Origin: Hydrogenophaga flava NBRC 102514
Lineage (GTDB): Bacteria; Pseudomonadota; Gammaproteobacteria; Burkholderiales; Burkholderiaceae_C
DNA length: 64,000 nucleotides
Assembly: GCF_001571145.1 (NCBI RefSeq)
Contig: NZ_BCTF01000005.1
Coordinates: forward strand, 1-64,000
Direction of reading: 5' to 3'
The notes under the pieces are model-generated. The model worked only from the letters and a program-made list of their open reading frames with translations, was not told the origin of the DNA and ran no database searches. The position numbers were made by a program, and so were the translations under genes. Below, piece after piece: positions 53,616-62,838 of this stretch (position 1 is its first letter; each line of letters starts with the position of its first letter).

Positions 53616-54446
53616 ATGAGGACGGTGGGCGGCGTCGAGGTGGTGGTCTCGACCTACAACCACCCCAGCGCGTTGGACCTGGTGCTGCATGCGCTGCTGC
53701 GGCAGAGCCAGCCGGACTTCCGGATCTGTGTCGCCGACGACGGCTCGGGGCCGCAGACGGCCGAACTGATCGCCGCGTGGCAGCAACGCCTGGGGCTCCG
53801 GCTGCGCCACATCTGGCAGGCAGACCGCGGTTTCCGCAAGAACCGCATCCTCAACAAGGCGATTGCCAGCTCGACCGCAGACTACTTGGTCTTCCTGGAC
53901 GGCGACTGCCTGCCGTCCGAGCACTTCGTGGCACGCCACCTGGCGCTGGCGCGGCCCCGGCGCTTCTGCACCGGCGGGGTGATCCGGCTCACCCTGGCCG
54001 CCAGCGAGGCGGTGCTGGCGCCGGGGGTCGACTCGGGCGAGGTCTTCACGCCGTCCTGGCTCGCATCACACGACGCCCTGCGCAGCACCAGCGCCCGGCT
54101 CAAGGCCGGCCTTTACCCGCCCTGGGCCTCGCTCCTGGCCGAGCGCCTGACCACCGTGCGCCGCACCTGGAACGGCGGCAACAGTTCCACGGCGCGCATC
54201 AACCTGATCCGGGTGAACGGATTCGACGAGAACTTCGGCTACGGCGCCGAGGACATTGAGCTGGGCTTCCGCCTCAACAACGCGGGCATCCGGGGGGTCC
54301 ACCTGCGGTACTCGGCCCCAGTGCTGCATCTGGAACACCGGCGCGACTATGCCCACCCGGACGAACGCGTGCGCAACAAACAGGCGGCGCGCCAGGCCCT
54401 GCGGCAGGGCAAGACCACCACGGCCCACGGCATCGTCGAACTCTGA
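53616..54446 (+). CDS. Family 2 glycosyltransferase
   Basis: A 276-residue GT-A fold glycosyltransferase. The N-terminal nucleotide-sugar site is VEVVVSTYNHPSALDLVLHALLRQS with the following VADDGSG; the metal-binding DxD-like motif is FLDGDCLPSEHF. The C-terminal half carries the galactosyltransferase-like GFDENFGYGAEDIELGFRLNNAG motif. Such enzymes often add sugars to lipopolysaccharide core. The acceptor is unknown. A terminator follows. Confidence 0.85.
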   Translation: MRTVGGVEVVVSTYNHPSALDLVLHALLRQSQPDFRICVADDGSGPQTAELIAAWQQRLGLRLRHIWQADRGFRKNRILNKAIASSTADYLVFLDGDCLPSEHFVARHLALARPRRFCTGGVIRLTLAASEAVLAPGVDSGEVFTPSWLASHDALRSTSARLKAGLYPPWASLLAERLTTVRRTWNGGNSSTARINLIRVNGFDENFGYGAEDIELGFRLNNAGIRGVHLRYSAPVLHLEHRRDYAHPDERVRNKQAARQALRQGKTTTAHGIVEL

Positions 54447-54468
54447 GTTACCGTGCACCGGCCAAAAA

Positions 54469-54490
54469 AAAGCCACCTTGCGGTGGCTTT
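54469..54490. terminator. Terminator after the glycosyltransferase gene
   Basis: AAAGCCACC (54469-54477) and GGTGGCTTT (54482-54490) form a perfect 9-bp stem with a TTGC loop. A run of eight A (54464-54471) precedes it, so the T-run is better on the minus strand; it can act in both directions. It ends the ilvE group. Confidence 0.75.
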
Positions 54491-54754
54491 GAAGTCCTTG
54501 GAAGGACGTCGTTGGGAGACCAGTGCGAGCGACGTTTTGGTTTTGGATGTAAGCCGTCACTCGCTTTGTTGTGACAGCAACCCGCAAATTGTGCGTTGCG
54601 ACACGGTTTCCGACCATCCCCTGTTTGGGGGAGAACTGTGGACCTTTGTTGCAATTCGCTCAAAAACGAGGCAGCAAATCAGCACGAAATGCTGCCAGGG
54701 TCACAGTGCTGTGACAAATTGCACACCCCAGCAGCCAACAAAATTTACAGCCCG
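54491..54754. other. Intergenic stretch with two inverted repeats, no gene
   Basis: From the end of the glycosyltransferase gene to the stop of the kinase gene there are 308 nt without a convincing reading frame. GGCAGCA (54670-54676) pairs with TGCTGCC (54690-54696), and GTCACAG (54700-54706) with CTGTGAC (54709-54715). They lie downstream of the kinase gene on its strand and may end its transcript. The stretch is AT-richer than its neighbours. Confidence 0.4.
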
Positions 54755-56008
54755 TTACAGTGGCAATTCGACCACAAAGCGGGCGCCACCCCCAGCGCGG
54801 TCTTCGCAGCGCACGCTGCCCTGGTGCCGCAGGGCGATCGACCGCACCAGGGACAAGCCCAGGCCCACCCCGCCCACGCTCTCGCTGGCACCTGGCAAAC
54901 GGTAGAACGGCTCGAAGATGCGTTCCCGCAGTTCGGGCGGCACGCCCGGCCCATGGTCCTCGACGCTCACCCGGACCAGCGCCTGCCCGCCCGGCGACGT
55001 GACGCGGTCGATGCCCAGACGGGCCGGTTCGGCGACTCCTCCTGCCTCCGGCCGGTGGCCGTAGCGCCGCGCGTTCTCCAGCAGGTTGCGCAGCAGGCGG
55101 CGCAGCAGCTTGGGGTAGCCCTGCACCAGCACCGGCGAGATGCCTTCGGCCACATCCAGGTCGGCGCCGGTGCGCGCGCACTCCTCGGCCGCCAGCCCCA
55201 CCAAGTCGACCTCCTCGGTCGGGCCCAGCGCCGAGGCCTCGCAGGCATCGCGCAGGTCCAGCCGGCTGGCCATCAGGATCTCGTCGATCAGTTGATCCAG
55301 TTCGTCGATGTTGCGCGCGATCTCGGCCCGCTGCGGCGCCCGCGCCGGGTCGTTGCCCAGCAGCTCCAGTCCGATGCGGATACGGGCCAGCGGCGAGCGC
55401 AGCTCGTGCGAGGCATTGGCCAGCAGGGTCTTGTGCGAGAGCATCAGGGTCTGCACGCGTTCGGCCGCCGCGTTGAAGCGCTCGGCCAGAAACGCCACCT
55501 CGTCCTGCCCGCTGACCGGCAGGCGGGCGCTGAGGTCGCCTTGCCCCCAGCGCTCGACGCCGCGCTGCAGCCGTTCCAGCCGCTGGGTCAGGCGCCGCAC
55601 GATGGGGTAGGCGCCCAGCGCCACCGCCAGCCCGACCAGGCCCAGCAGCCAGGCAAAGCCAATCGGCGACTGCAGGCCGAACAGGCTGCGCCGCCCCGGC
55701 GCGGGGCTGCCGGGCTGGCGGTTCGGGCGCGGCAGCTGGATGTACAGCGTCTGGCCATCCTTCATCTGCACCTGGAACTCCAGCCCCTGGCCGGGCACAC
55801 GCACGGCCTGCGCCGGCGCCTCACCCAGGATCTCCCCGGCGCCATTGCGCAGCACGATCTCGCGCGCGATCCGCGCGTCGCGCTCCTCGCGGTCGCGATC
55901 CAGCGCCATCTGCCAGAGCCAGCCGACGACCAGGGTCAGCACCGCCACGGCGGCCACGATGGCCAGCCAGATGCGCAGGTACAGCTTCTGACCCAGCAGG
56001 CTTTTCAT
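54755..56008 (-). CDS. RstB/EnvZ-type sensor histidine kinase
   Basis: A 417-residue inner-membrane kinase. Span 1 (about 11-33) and span 2 (about 115-137) flank an 80-residue periplasmic part. HAMP follows, then the H-box with His201 (LANASHELRSPLARIRI), N-box (LLRNLLENARRYG) and G-boxes (VEDHGPGVPP, GGVGLGLSLVRSI). The ATG overlaps the stop of its regulator gene (TGATG), so the two are translationally coupled. Confidence 0.92.
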   Translation of the reverse strand: MKSLLGQKLYLRIWLAIVAAVAVLTLVVGWLWQMALDRDREERDARIAREIVLRNGAGEILGEAPAQAVRVPGQGLEFQVQMKDGQTLYIQLPRPNRQPGSPAPGRRSLFGLQSPIGFAWLLGLVGLAVALGAYPIVRRLTQRLERLQRGVERWGQGDLSARLPVSGQDEVAFLAERFNAAAERVQTLMLSHKTLLANASHELRSPLARIRIGLELLGNDPARAPQRAEIARNIDELDQLIDEILMASRLDLRDACEASALGPTEEVDLVGLAAEECARTGADLDVAEGISPVLVQGYPKLLRRLLRNLLENARRYGHRPEAGGVAEPARLGIDRVTSPGGQALVRVSVEDHGPGVPPELRERIFEPFYRLPGASESVGGVGLGLSLVRSIALRHQGSVRCEDRAGGGARFVVELPL

Positions 56009-56739
56009 CAGTCTTGCTGTTTCGCGAAAACGTAGCCCACGCCGCGCACCGTCAGGATGCGCTTGGGCTCCTTGCTGTCGGCCTCGATGGCGTTGCGGAT
56101 GCGGCCGATATGCACGTCGATGCTGCGGTCGAAGGCTTCGAGCTCGCGCCCGCGCACCGCCTCCATGATCTGGTCGCGCGTGAGCACGCGACCGGCGCGT
56201 TCGGCCAGCGCCACCAGCAGATCGAACTGGTAGGAGGTCAGCTCACAGGCCTTGCCCGCCACCTGCACCGTGCGCGCGTCGCGGTCGATCTCCAGCGAGC
56301 CGAAGCGCAGCACCGGCGTGGCGCGCGTCGTGGCCGCAGCGGAAGTCACCTCTCCGCGGCGGCGCAGCACGGCGCGAATGCGCGCCAGCAGTTCGCGCGG
56401 CTCGAAGGGCTTGGGCAGGTAGTCGTCGGCGCCCAGTTCGAGGCCAATGATGCGGTCCATCGGGTCGCCCTTGGCCGTCAGCATCAGCACCGGCACGCGG
56501 GCGTTGCCATTGGGCAGGGCCCGGATGCGGCGGCAGACCTCCAGGCCGTCGATGCCCGGCATCATCAGGTCCAGGATCACCAGCTCGGGCTGCAGCAGCG
56601 GCAGCTGCTCCAGACCTTTCTCGCCGTCGGGCGCATGGGTGACCTCGTAACCAGACTGGGCCAGGTACTCGGTGACCATCTGCGCCAGACGCGCATCGTC
56701 TTCGATCATCAGGAGGCGGGTGGAGGTCGGGGCGTTCAT
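56008..56739 (-). CDS. OmpR/RstA-type response regulator
   Basis: A 243-residue regulator with receiver (Glu13-Asp14-Asp15 in MIEDDARL, phosphoacceptor Asp57 in LVILDLMMPGIDG, lysine in YLPKPFEPRELLARI) and a winged-helix DNA-binding domain (RSIDVHIGRIRNAIEADSKEPKRILTVRGVGYVF). First gene of a two-gene operon with the kinase. The signal and the regulon are unknown. Confidence 0.93.
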   Translation of the reverse strand: MNAPTSTRLLMIEDDARLAQMVTEYLAQSGYEVTHAPDGEKGLEQLPLLQPELVILDLMMPGIDGLEVCRRIRALPNGNARVPVLMLTAKGDPMDRIIGLELGADDYLPKPFEPRELLARIRAVLRRRGEVTSAAATTRATPVLRFGSLEIDRDARTVQVAGKACELTSYQFDLLVALAERAGRVLTRDQIMEAVRGRELEAFDRSIDVHIGRIRNAIEADSKEPKRILTVRGVGYVFAKQQD

Positions 56740-56819
56740 GCAGTCAGTTTATAGACCTGAACCATGCATGGTCTCCCATGCGCGTGAACCGTTTGTCTCG
56801 CTCACGTAAAGTTACCGCC

Positions 56820-58364
56820 ATGTTCAAGCCCGACGTCCCCGCCCTGCCCGCCCGCTCGTTGCCCGGTCTGCTGCACGGCCTGGCGCAGACCCGGCCCGAC
56901 ACCCCGGCCGTTCGCTGGCTCGATACCACGACGGGCGAGCGCAGCGACTGGAACTTCGCCCGGCTGAACGCCGAGGCCGATGCGCTGGCCAGGTGCTTCA
57001 TGGTGCTGGGTGTGCGCCGGGGCGACCGGGTCGCCTGGCTGGGGCTGAACCACCCGGCGCTGATCGCCGCGCTGTTCGCGCTCGGGCGCCTGGAGGCGGT
57101 GCTGGTGCCGCTGAACACCCGGCTGGCGACGACGGAGTGGGCCGCGGTGCTGGGCGACTGCACGCCCAAGCTGCTGGTGCACGACACCTCGTTCAGCGAG
57201 GCGGCGGGCGTGCTCTGCGATGGCCCCGGTCGCCCGGTCGACCTCATGCTCGACCACCTGCTCGCGTGCGCGCCGTCCACCCTGCTGCCGGAAGCCCCGG
57301 CCGAGGCTCTGGACCGCCCGGTGCTGCTGGTCTACACCTCGGGCACCACCGGCGCGCCCAAGGCCGCCGTGCACACCCAGGGCAACCTGCTGGCGAACAT
57401 GGCCATCGCCGCGCAGGTGCAGGGCCTGACGGCGGAGGACACGGTGCTGACCGTGCTCCCACTTTTCCACGTGGGCGGCCTGTGCATCCAGACCCTGCCG
57501 GCACTCTCGGTCGGTGCCACCGTGCTGCTGCACAGCCGCTTCGATCCCGCGGCCACGCTGCGGGCCATTGCCGTCGAACGGCCCAGCCTGACGCTGCAGG
57601 TACCCGCCACCCTGCAGGCGCTGACCGCCCACCCCGGCTGGACCGCCACCGACCTTTCGTGCCTGCGCACGGTCTGGGCCGGGTCTTCGGTGCTGTCACC
57701 CGAGCCGCTCAAGGCCTTCATGGCGCGTGGCGTGCCGGTGAGCAACGTCTACGGCAGCACCGAGACTGGCCCGTTTTCCATCGCCCTGCCGCCGGAGCAC
57801 GCCGCTACCCACATCGGCTCCTGCGGCTGGCCGGCGCCGGGTGTGGAGATCCGGCTGCTGGACGGCCTTGGCCAGCCTGTGGCCACTGGACAGGTCGGCG
57901 AGATCGCAGTGCGGGCGCCCAATGTGGTCGCCACCTACTGGCCCGACAAGCCCGCCCTCGACGCAGACGGGTTCTTCCACAGCGGCGACCTGGCGCAGCA
58001 GGCGGCGGACGGCAGCTTCACCGTGGTCGGCCGCGCCAAGGACATGATCATTTCGGGCGGCGAGAACATCTACCCGGCCGAGATCGAAAACCTGATCGCC
58101 ACCCACCCGGCGGTGGCCGAATGCAGCGTGGTCGGGCAGGCCGACGCGCGCTGGGGCGAGGTGGCGGTGGCGGTGGTGGTGCTGCGCGATGCGTCGGCAG
58201 ACGACGACTGGGACGCGTCGCTGCGCGCCTTCCTAGACGGCCGGCTGGCGCGCTACAAGTGGCCGCGCCGCTGGGTGCTGCTGGAGGCCCTGCCGCGCAC
58301 TGCGCTGGGCAAGGTCCAGAAGGCAGCACTCAAGGCGCTGCTGGAGACGCCGCCGGCGAACTGA
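56820..58364 (+). CDS. AMP-binding acyl-CoA ligase
   Basis: A 514-residue adenylate-forming enzyme. The P-loop-like motif LLVYTSGTTGAPKAAVHTQG, YGSTETGPFSIALPPE, the hinge aspartate in FFHSGDLAQQ and the C-terminal lysine in PRTALGKVQKAALK are all present. It activates a fatty or aromatic acid as an acyl-adenylate and then a CoA thioester; size and motifs are near MenE-like and medium-chain ligases. The start at 56820 (MFKPDVPALPAR) is preferred over 56778; neither has a strong ribosome-binding site. It overlaps the convergent permease gene by 35 nt. Confidence 0.85.
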   Translation: MFKPDVPALPARSLPGLLHGLAQTRPDTPAVRWLDTTTGERSDWNFARLNAEADALARCFMVLGVRRGDRVAWLGLNHPALIAALFALGRLEAVLVPLNTRLATTEWAAVLGDCTPKLLVHDTSFSEAAGVLCDGPGRPVDLMLDHLLACAPSTLLPEAPAEALDRPVLLVYTSGTTGAPKAAVHTQGNLLANMAIAAQVQGLTAEDTVLTVLPLFHVGGLCIQTLPALSVGATVLLHSRFDPAATLRAIAVERPSLTLQVPATLQALTAHPGWTATDLSCLRTVWAGSSVLSPEPLKAFMARGVPVSNVYGSTETGPFSIALPPEHAATHIGSCGWPAPGVEIRLLDGLGQPVATGQVGEIAVRAPNVVATYWPDKPALDADGFFHSGDLAQQAADGSFTVVGRAKDMIISGGENIYPAEIENLIATHPAVAECSVVGQADARWGEVAVAVVVLRDASADDDWDASLRAFLDGRLARYKWPRRWVLLEALPRTALGKVQKAALKALLETPPAN

Positions 58365-59757
58365 CGCGGGTGGCCAGCCAGATCAGCACCAGCACCGGCA
58401 GCCCGAGCAGCGCGGTGGCGGTGAAGAAGGTCGGGTAGTCGTAGGCGTCGACGAAGGCACCGGAGTAGCCCGCCAGCCACTTGGGCGCCAGCAACATCAT
58501 GGAACTGAAGAGCGCGTACTGCGTGGCCGAGTAGCTGACGTTGGTCAGGCTCGACAGGTAGGCGATGAAGGCCGCCGACGCCACGCCAGCGCTCAGGTTG
58601 TCGGCCGAGACCACGGCGATCAGCGCCGTCACGTCGTGGCCGTGGCCGGCCAGCCAGGCGAACAGCAGGTTGCTCGCGGCCGATAGGATGGCGCCCAGCA
58701 TCAGCACCCGCATCACGCCCAGCCGCAGCGAGAGCGCGCCGCCGACGAAGGCGCCCACCAGGGTCATGATCACGCCGTAGACCTTGGTGACCGCGGCCAC
58801 CTCGTCTTTGGTGTAGCCCATGTCCACATAAAACGGGTTGGCCATGATGCCCATCACCACGTCGCTGATGCGGTAGACGCCGATCAGCGCCAGGATCAGC
58901 AGCGCGTGCATGCCGTAGCGCTTGAGGAAATCGGCAAACGGCTCGACGAAGGCGCCGCGGAACCACTCGGCCGCGTTGCGGCTGGGCGGCAGCGCCACCT
59001 GGGCCGGCTCACGCGAGAACAGCACCGTCACCACGCCGACCAGCATGCTCGCCGCCATCACCAGGTAGGCCGTGGCCCAGGCGGCGTTCTGGTAGAGCGC
59101 GCCGGGCGCCGGTTTGGTGGCCTCGACAGCCCCGGCCACCGCAGCCGCCGCCTGGGCTGCCACAGGCGCCACCTCGGCCCGCGCCGCCAGCCAGAGCACG
59201 CCGGCGCCAGCCCAGATCATGGCCAGCCGGTAGCCGGTCTGGTACGTCGCGGCCAGCGCGCCCTGATGCGCGGCGTCGGCCGACTCGATGCGGTAGGCGT
59301 CCAGCGCGATGTCCTGCGTGGCCGAGGCGAAGGCCACCGCCAGCGCACACCAGACCACCAGGTTCAGCTGGCTGCGCGGATCGGCGAACGCCATGCCCGC
59401 CAGCGCCACCATGATCGCGAGTTGCGACAGCAACAGCCAGCTGCGGCGGCGCCCCATGGCGTGGGTCAGCAGCGGGATCGGCAGCCGGTCGACCAGCGGC
59501 GACCAGACCCACTTGAAACCGTATGCAAGACCCACCCAGCTCAGGTAACCGATGGTGGTGCGGTCCAGCCCCGCCTCGCGCAGGCGGAAGCTCAGCGTGC
59601 CCAGCACCAGCAGCAGCGGCAGGCCAGCCGAAAACCCGAGCGCGAACATGCGCAGGCTGGCCGGCTCCAGGTAGGCCTTGAGGGTATCGCCCCAGCTGGG
59701 CCGGGGGGGCGTGGCGTGGGTGTCGGGCGACGCTGGCGTGACGGATGGCTGGTTCAT
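58330..59757 (-). CDS. AmpG-like major facilitator permease
   Basis: A 475-residue MFS protein with about 12-14 membrane spans. It shows the AmpG pattern: FALGFSAGLPLLLVLGTLSFRLREAGLDRTTIGYLSWVGLAYGFKWVWSPLVDRLP near the N-terminus and SATQDIALDAYRIE in the first half. AmpG imports GlcNAc-anhydro-muropeptides for peptidoglycan recycling. An Ala-rich insertion of about 30 residues lies around residues 200-225. The C-terminus overlaps the ligase gene. Confidence 0.85.
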   Translation of the reverse strand: MNQPSVTPASPDTHATPPRPSWGDTLKAYLEPASLRMFALGFSAGLPLLLVLGTLSFRLREAGLDRTTIGYLSWVGLAYGFKWVWSPLVDRLPIPLLTHAMGRRRSWLLLSQLAIMVALAGMAFADPRSQLNLVVWCALAVAFASATQDIALDAYRIESADAAHQGALAATYQTGYRLAMIWAGAGVLWLAARAEVAPVAAQAAAAVAGAVEATKPAPGALYQNAAWATAYLVMAASMLVGVVTVLFSREPAQVALPPSRNAAEWFRGAFVEPFADFLKRYGMHALLILALIGVYRISDVVMGIMANPFYVDMGYTKDEVAAVTKVYGVIMTLVGAFVGGALSLRLGVMRVLMLGAILSAASNLLFAWLAGHGHDVTALIAVVSADNLSAGVASAAFIAYLSSLTNVSYSATQYALFSSMMLLAPKWLAGYSGAFVDAYDYPTFFTATALLGLPVLVLIWLATRVSSPAASPAAP

Positions 59758-59827
59758 GAACAGGGTGGGCGCGAGGCCAAGCGGCGGACCCGTGGCAGGC
59801 GACGGGGGCTTTGCCTATTATTGGCCC

Positions 59828-60682
59828 ATGTGCTTTCTCTGCGACCTCAAACAGCGCTCCCCCGATGCCCCGGCCGCCGGTCCCTGGCAGGCCCGGCGCG
59901 CCTTCCTGCTCGCCGCGTCCGCGGCGGCAGCCGCGCCGGCCATGGCCCAGGTCGATGTTGGCAAGGCGTCGAGCATGCGCAAGCTGGTGCCCGCCGAAAC
60001 CATTGAAAAAGCTGGTGCCCAGCAGTTCGTGGCCACGGTGCAGGAGGCGAAGAAGCAGAACGCGCTGATGCCCGCCGACCACCCGCAGACCAAGCGCCTG
60101 CACGCCATCGCGAAGAAGATCATTCCGTTCACCGCCGCCTGGAACCCGCGGGCGAAGGACTGGCAGTGGCAGGTGGCGCTGATCAACAGCGACCAGATCA
60201 ACGCCTTCTGCCTGCCCGGCGGCAAGATCGCCTTCTACACCGGCATCCTGAACAAGCTGCAGCTCAGCGACGACGAGACCGCGATGATCATGGGCCACGA
60301 AATGGCCCACGCACTGCGCGAACACGCGCGCGAGCGCCTGGCCAAGAGCAGCGCCACCAACCTCGGCCTGCGCCTGGGCGCCGAACTGCTGGGCCTGGGC
60401 AACCTGGGCGCGGTTGCCGCCGACATGGGCTCACAGCTGCTGACGCTCAAGTTCAGCCGCGAAGACGAGAGCGAGGCCGATCTGGTAGGCCTGGAGCTGG
60501 CGGCGCGCGGCGCCTACCAGCCCAATGCCAGCGTCAGCCTCTGGCAGAAGATGGCCAAGGCCGGTGGCGGCAACGGCATCGCCTTCCTCTCGACCCACCC
60601 CAGCGGTCCGGATCGGATCAAGCAGCTGCAGGCGAATGTGCCGAAGGTGCAAGGGCTGTACGAGCAGGCCCGGCGGGGCTAG
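59828..60682 (+). CDS. M48-family zinc metalloprotease
   Basis: A 284-residue M48 peptidase with zinc ligands His157 and His161 (GHEMAH) and a third ligand in REDESEADLVGLELA. The N-terminus has a CxxC (MCFLCDLKQR), then a twin-arginine-like signal, ARRAFLLAASAAAAAPAMA, with cleavage near residue 40, so it is probably exported. Related proteins (LoiP, BepA-like) act in outer-membrane quality control. It is divergent from the AmpG-like gene. Confidence 0.85.
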   Translation: MCFLCDLKQRSPDAPAAGPWQARRAFLLAASAAAAAPAMAQVDVGKASSMRKLVPAETIEKAGAQQFVATVQEAKKQNALMPADHPQTKRLHAIAKKIIPFTAAWNPRAKDWQWQVALINSDQINAFCLPGGKIAFYTGILNKLQLSDDETAMIMGHEMAHALREHARERLAKSSATNLGLRLGAELLGLGNLGAVAADMGSQLLTLKFSREDESEADLVGLELAARGAYQPNASVSLWQKMAKAGGGNGIAFLSTHPSGPDRIKQLQANVPKVQGLYEQARRG

Positions 60683-60729
60683 CATCCGCCCGTCGGCGAC
60701 CGCCGACGCCCACCCTAAGGAGACACGCC

Positions 60730-60966
60730 ATGAAAGCCCTGGTGACCGCGTCCGCCCTGCTGTTCTGCTCGGCGGCCTTTGCCCACAACTGCCCCAACGA
60801 AATGAAGGCGATCGATGCCAAGCTCGGCGCCAGCCCGAGCCTGTCCGCGGCCGACATGGACAAGGTGAAGTCCTTGCGCGCGCAAGGAGAAAAGATGCAC
60901 AAGGAAGGTAAGCACGACGAGTCCATGAAGGCGCTCGGCGAAGCCAAGAAGATGCTCGGCCTCTAA
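60730..60966 (+). CDS. Small periplasmic hypothetical protein
   Basis: A 78-residue protein with a clear signal peptide (MKALVTASALLFCSAAFA). The mature part is about 60 residues, helical and lysine-rich (MDKVKSLRAQGEKMHKEGKHDESMKALGEAKKMLGL), with one cysteine in HNCPNEM. The function is unknown; such small helical proteins are common downstream of protease genes in Comamonadaceae. An AAGGAGA site precedes the start. Confidence 0.75.
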   Translation: MKALVTASALLFCSAAFAHNCPNEMKAIDAKLGASPSLSAADMDKVKSLRAQGEKMHKEGKHDESMKALGEAKKMLGL

Positions 60967-60990
60967 GCGGGCCGTGTCCGGGCGGGCCGC

Positions 60991-61629
60991 TCAGGCCGCC
61001 TTGACGTAGGGGTTGAAACGCCGCTCCTCGCCCAGCGTGCTCTCCGGCCCATGCCCCGGGATGAAGACTGTGTCGTCCCCCATGGGCCAGAGCCGCTCCC
61101 TGATGCTGGCGATCAGCTGCGCGTGGTTGCCCTGAGGGAAATCGGTGCGGCCAATGCTGCCGGCGAACAGCACATCGCCCACGAAAACCCGCTGCGCCTC
61201 AGGCGAGTGGAACACCACGTGGCCCGGCGTGTGGCCCGGGCAGTGCCGCACGTGGAGCGTGCAGCGCCCGATCTGCACCGTGTCGCCGTCGGCCAGCCAG
61301 CGGGTCGGCGTGAAGTGGCCCGCCGGCGGAAAGCCGAACATCCGGCTCTGCTGCGGCAGGCCGTCGATCCAGAACTGGTCGCCGGGGTGCGGGCCGATGA
61401 TGGGCAGGCCCAGCCGCTCGGCCAGTTCGGCCGTGCCACCCGCGTGGTCGATGTGGGCATGGGTCAGCCAGATGGCCTTGAGCGCAACGCCCAGCTGCTT
61501 CGCCGCGTCGACCAGCCGGTCGAGGTCGCCGCCCGGGTCGATCACGGCGGCGTCGCGGGTTTCATCGCACCAGACGATGGAGCAGTTCTGGGCAAAGGCG
61601 GTGACGGGGATGGTCTGGTAACGGAACAT
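60991..61629 (-). CDS. Metallo-beta-lactamase-fold hydrolase (glyoxalase II-like)
   Basis: A 212-residue MBL-fold protein with the metal motif THAHIDHAGG, later HCPGHTPGH and VGDVLFAGSIGRTDF, and a last histidine in FIPGHGPESTLGEERRFNPYV. The tail GEERRFNPYV is typical of the GloB2/YcbL group that hydrolyses S-lactoylglutathione or related thioesters. It stands alone on the minus strand. Confidence 0.88.
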   Translation of the reverse strand: MFRYQTIPVTAFAQNCSIVWCDETRDAAVIDPGGDLDRLVDAAKQLGVALKAIWLTHAHIDHAGGTAELAERLGLPIIGPHPGDQFWIDGLPQQSRMFGFPPAGHFTPTRWLADGDTVQIGRCTLHVRHCPGHTPGHVVFHSPEAQRVFVGDVLFAGSIGRTDFPQGNHAQLIASIRERLWPMGDDTVFIPGHGPESTLGEERRFNPYVKAA

Positions 61630-61693
61630 GGTGGGTCGGCAGCGCGATAGTCGGTGAGGCGGCTGCCCCGCACCAGATTTTCCCTCACCCCGG

Positions 61694-62635
61694 TCAGCCA
61701 ACCAGGGACCGCGCGCCCACCCAGTGCCCGTGGCGACAGAGCTGCTGCATCGTCTCCACCGCCAGTGCGGCCACCGCCTGGCAGGCCGTGGAGCGCGGAA
61801 TGTGGGCCGAGCTGCACACCGCCAGCACCCGCTCCAGGGGCGGAGGGCCCACCGGCGTGGCGCGCAGCAGGCCCGTGTCGATGTCGGCCTGCAGGGGCAT
61901 GACCGGCAGCAGCGTGCGGCCCAGGCCGGCCAGCAGCGTGGTGCGCAGGATGCTGATCGAACTGATATCCGCCTCGACCCTCGGTGGTGGCAGGCCCGCT
62001 GCGGCGGCAGCCGCCTCGATGATCGGGCGCACACCATGCGGGCTGGCCGGCAGGATCAGCGGCTGCGCCAGTGCCTGCTGCAGAGTCAGCGCGCGACCGC
62101 GGCGCCCCGTCCTGGGCGCGCTGGCCGGCTCGATCAGGCAGAGCTGCTCGCTCAGCACAGGGGTCACCGAAAAGCCCCCGAGCTGGCCATCGTCAAACAG
62201 CACCGCCAGCTGGATCTGGCCGGTGCGCAGCTGGCGCGACAGGTTCCCGGTGAGTTCCTCGGTCAGCTCCAGCGTCACCCGGGGAAAGCGTTGCCTCACC
62301 TCGCGCAGCAGCGGCAGCGCCAGGGCGCTGGAGGCGCTGTGCGGCAGGCCGAACACCACCGTGCCCTCGGGCTCCTGGCGGGTGCTGCGGGCACTGGCCA
62401 CGGCTTCCTCGGCCTGGCGAAGGATCGACACGGCGTGCGGAAAGAACCGCTGCCCGGCCTCGGTCAGCCCCACGCCCCGGCGGGAACGCTCAAACAGGCT
62501 CACACCCAGTTCCGCCTCCAGTTGCGCGAGCTGGTGGCTCAGCGCCGACTGCGCCACGAACACGCGTTCGGCCGCCTTGGTGACGCTGCCACTGTCGGCG
62601 ATCGCAACGAAATAGCGCAACTGTCTGAGTTCCAT
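61694..62635 (-). CDS. LysR-family transcriptional regulator
   Basis: A 313-residue regulator. The N-terminal helix-turn-helix is ELRQLRYFVAIADSGSVTKAAERVFVAQSALSHQLAQLEAELG and a periplasmic-binding-protein-like effector domain follows. It starts at the ATG 62635; a GTG nine bases upstream is an alternative. A 9-bp perfect inverted repeat (62632-62667) covers the start codon. No target gene is adjacent in divergent orientation, so the regulon is not evident from this window. Confidence 0.88.
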   Translation of the reverse strand: MELRQLRYFVAIADSGSVTKAAERVFVAQSALSHQLAQLEAELGVSLFERSRRGVGLTEAGQRFFPHAVSILRQAEEAVASARSTRQEPEGTVVFGLPHSASSALALPLLREVRQRFPRVTLELTEELTGNLSRQLRTGQIQLAVLFDDGQLGGFSVTPVLSEQLCLIEPASAPRTGRRGRALTLQQALAQPLILPASPHGVRPIIEAAAAAAGLPPPRVEADISSISILRTTLLAGLGRTLLPVMPLQADIDTGLLRATPVGPPPLERVLAVCSSAHIPRSTACQAVAALAVETMQQLCRHGHWVGARSLVG

Positions 62636-62667
62636 CTCGAGCACCGATCCATCTGATTTCGAGATGG
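62632..62667. promoter_or_regulatory. Inverted repeat over the lysR start codon
   Basis: CCATCTCGA (62632-62640) and TCGAGATGG (62659-62667) are perfect 9-bp arms separated by 18 nt. The left arm contains the start codon (62633-62635). It could be the autoregulatory binding site of the LysR protein or a translation-controlling hairpin. Confidence 0.5.
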
Positions 62668-62838
62668 CAGTGTGAATGCTCTGTATTGGACAGATGACCC
62701 TGCCCCGCGTTCAATACACCCACCCCAGCGGATACCCGTCCTGCCCGCCAAAAGCGGTCAGTCAGCGCCCCACCAGGCCAGCACGGTCGTCCGCAACACC
62801 GCTCACCCGCGGTGTGGCCCCGGGTTCTGAGCAGCGGC

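Noticed and set aside
54700-54715. GTCACAG/CTGTGAC as a CRP site
   Set aside because: The half-sites are in the reverse arrangement (TCACA-N4-TGTGA) to the CRP consensus, and no promoter is next to it.
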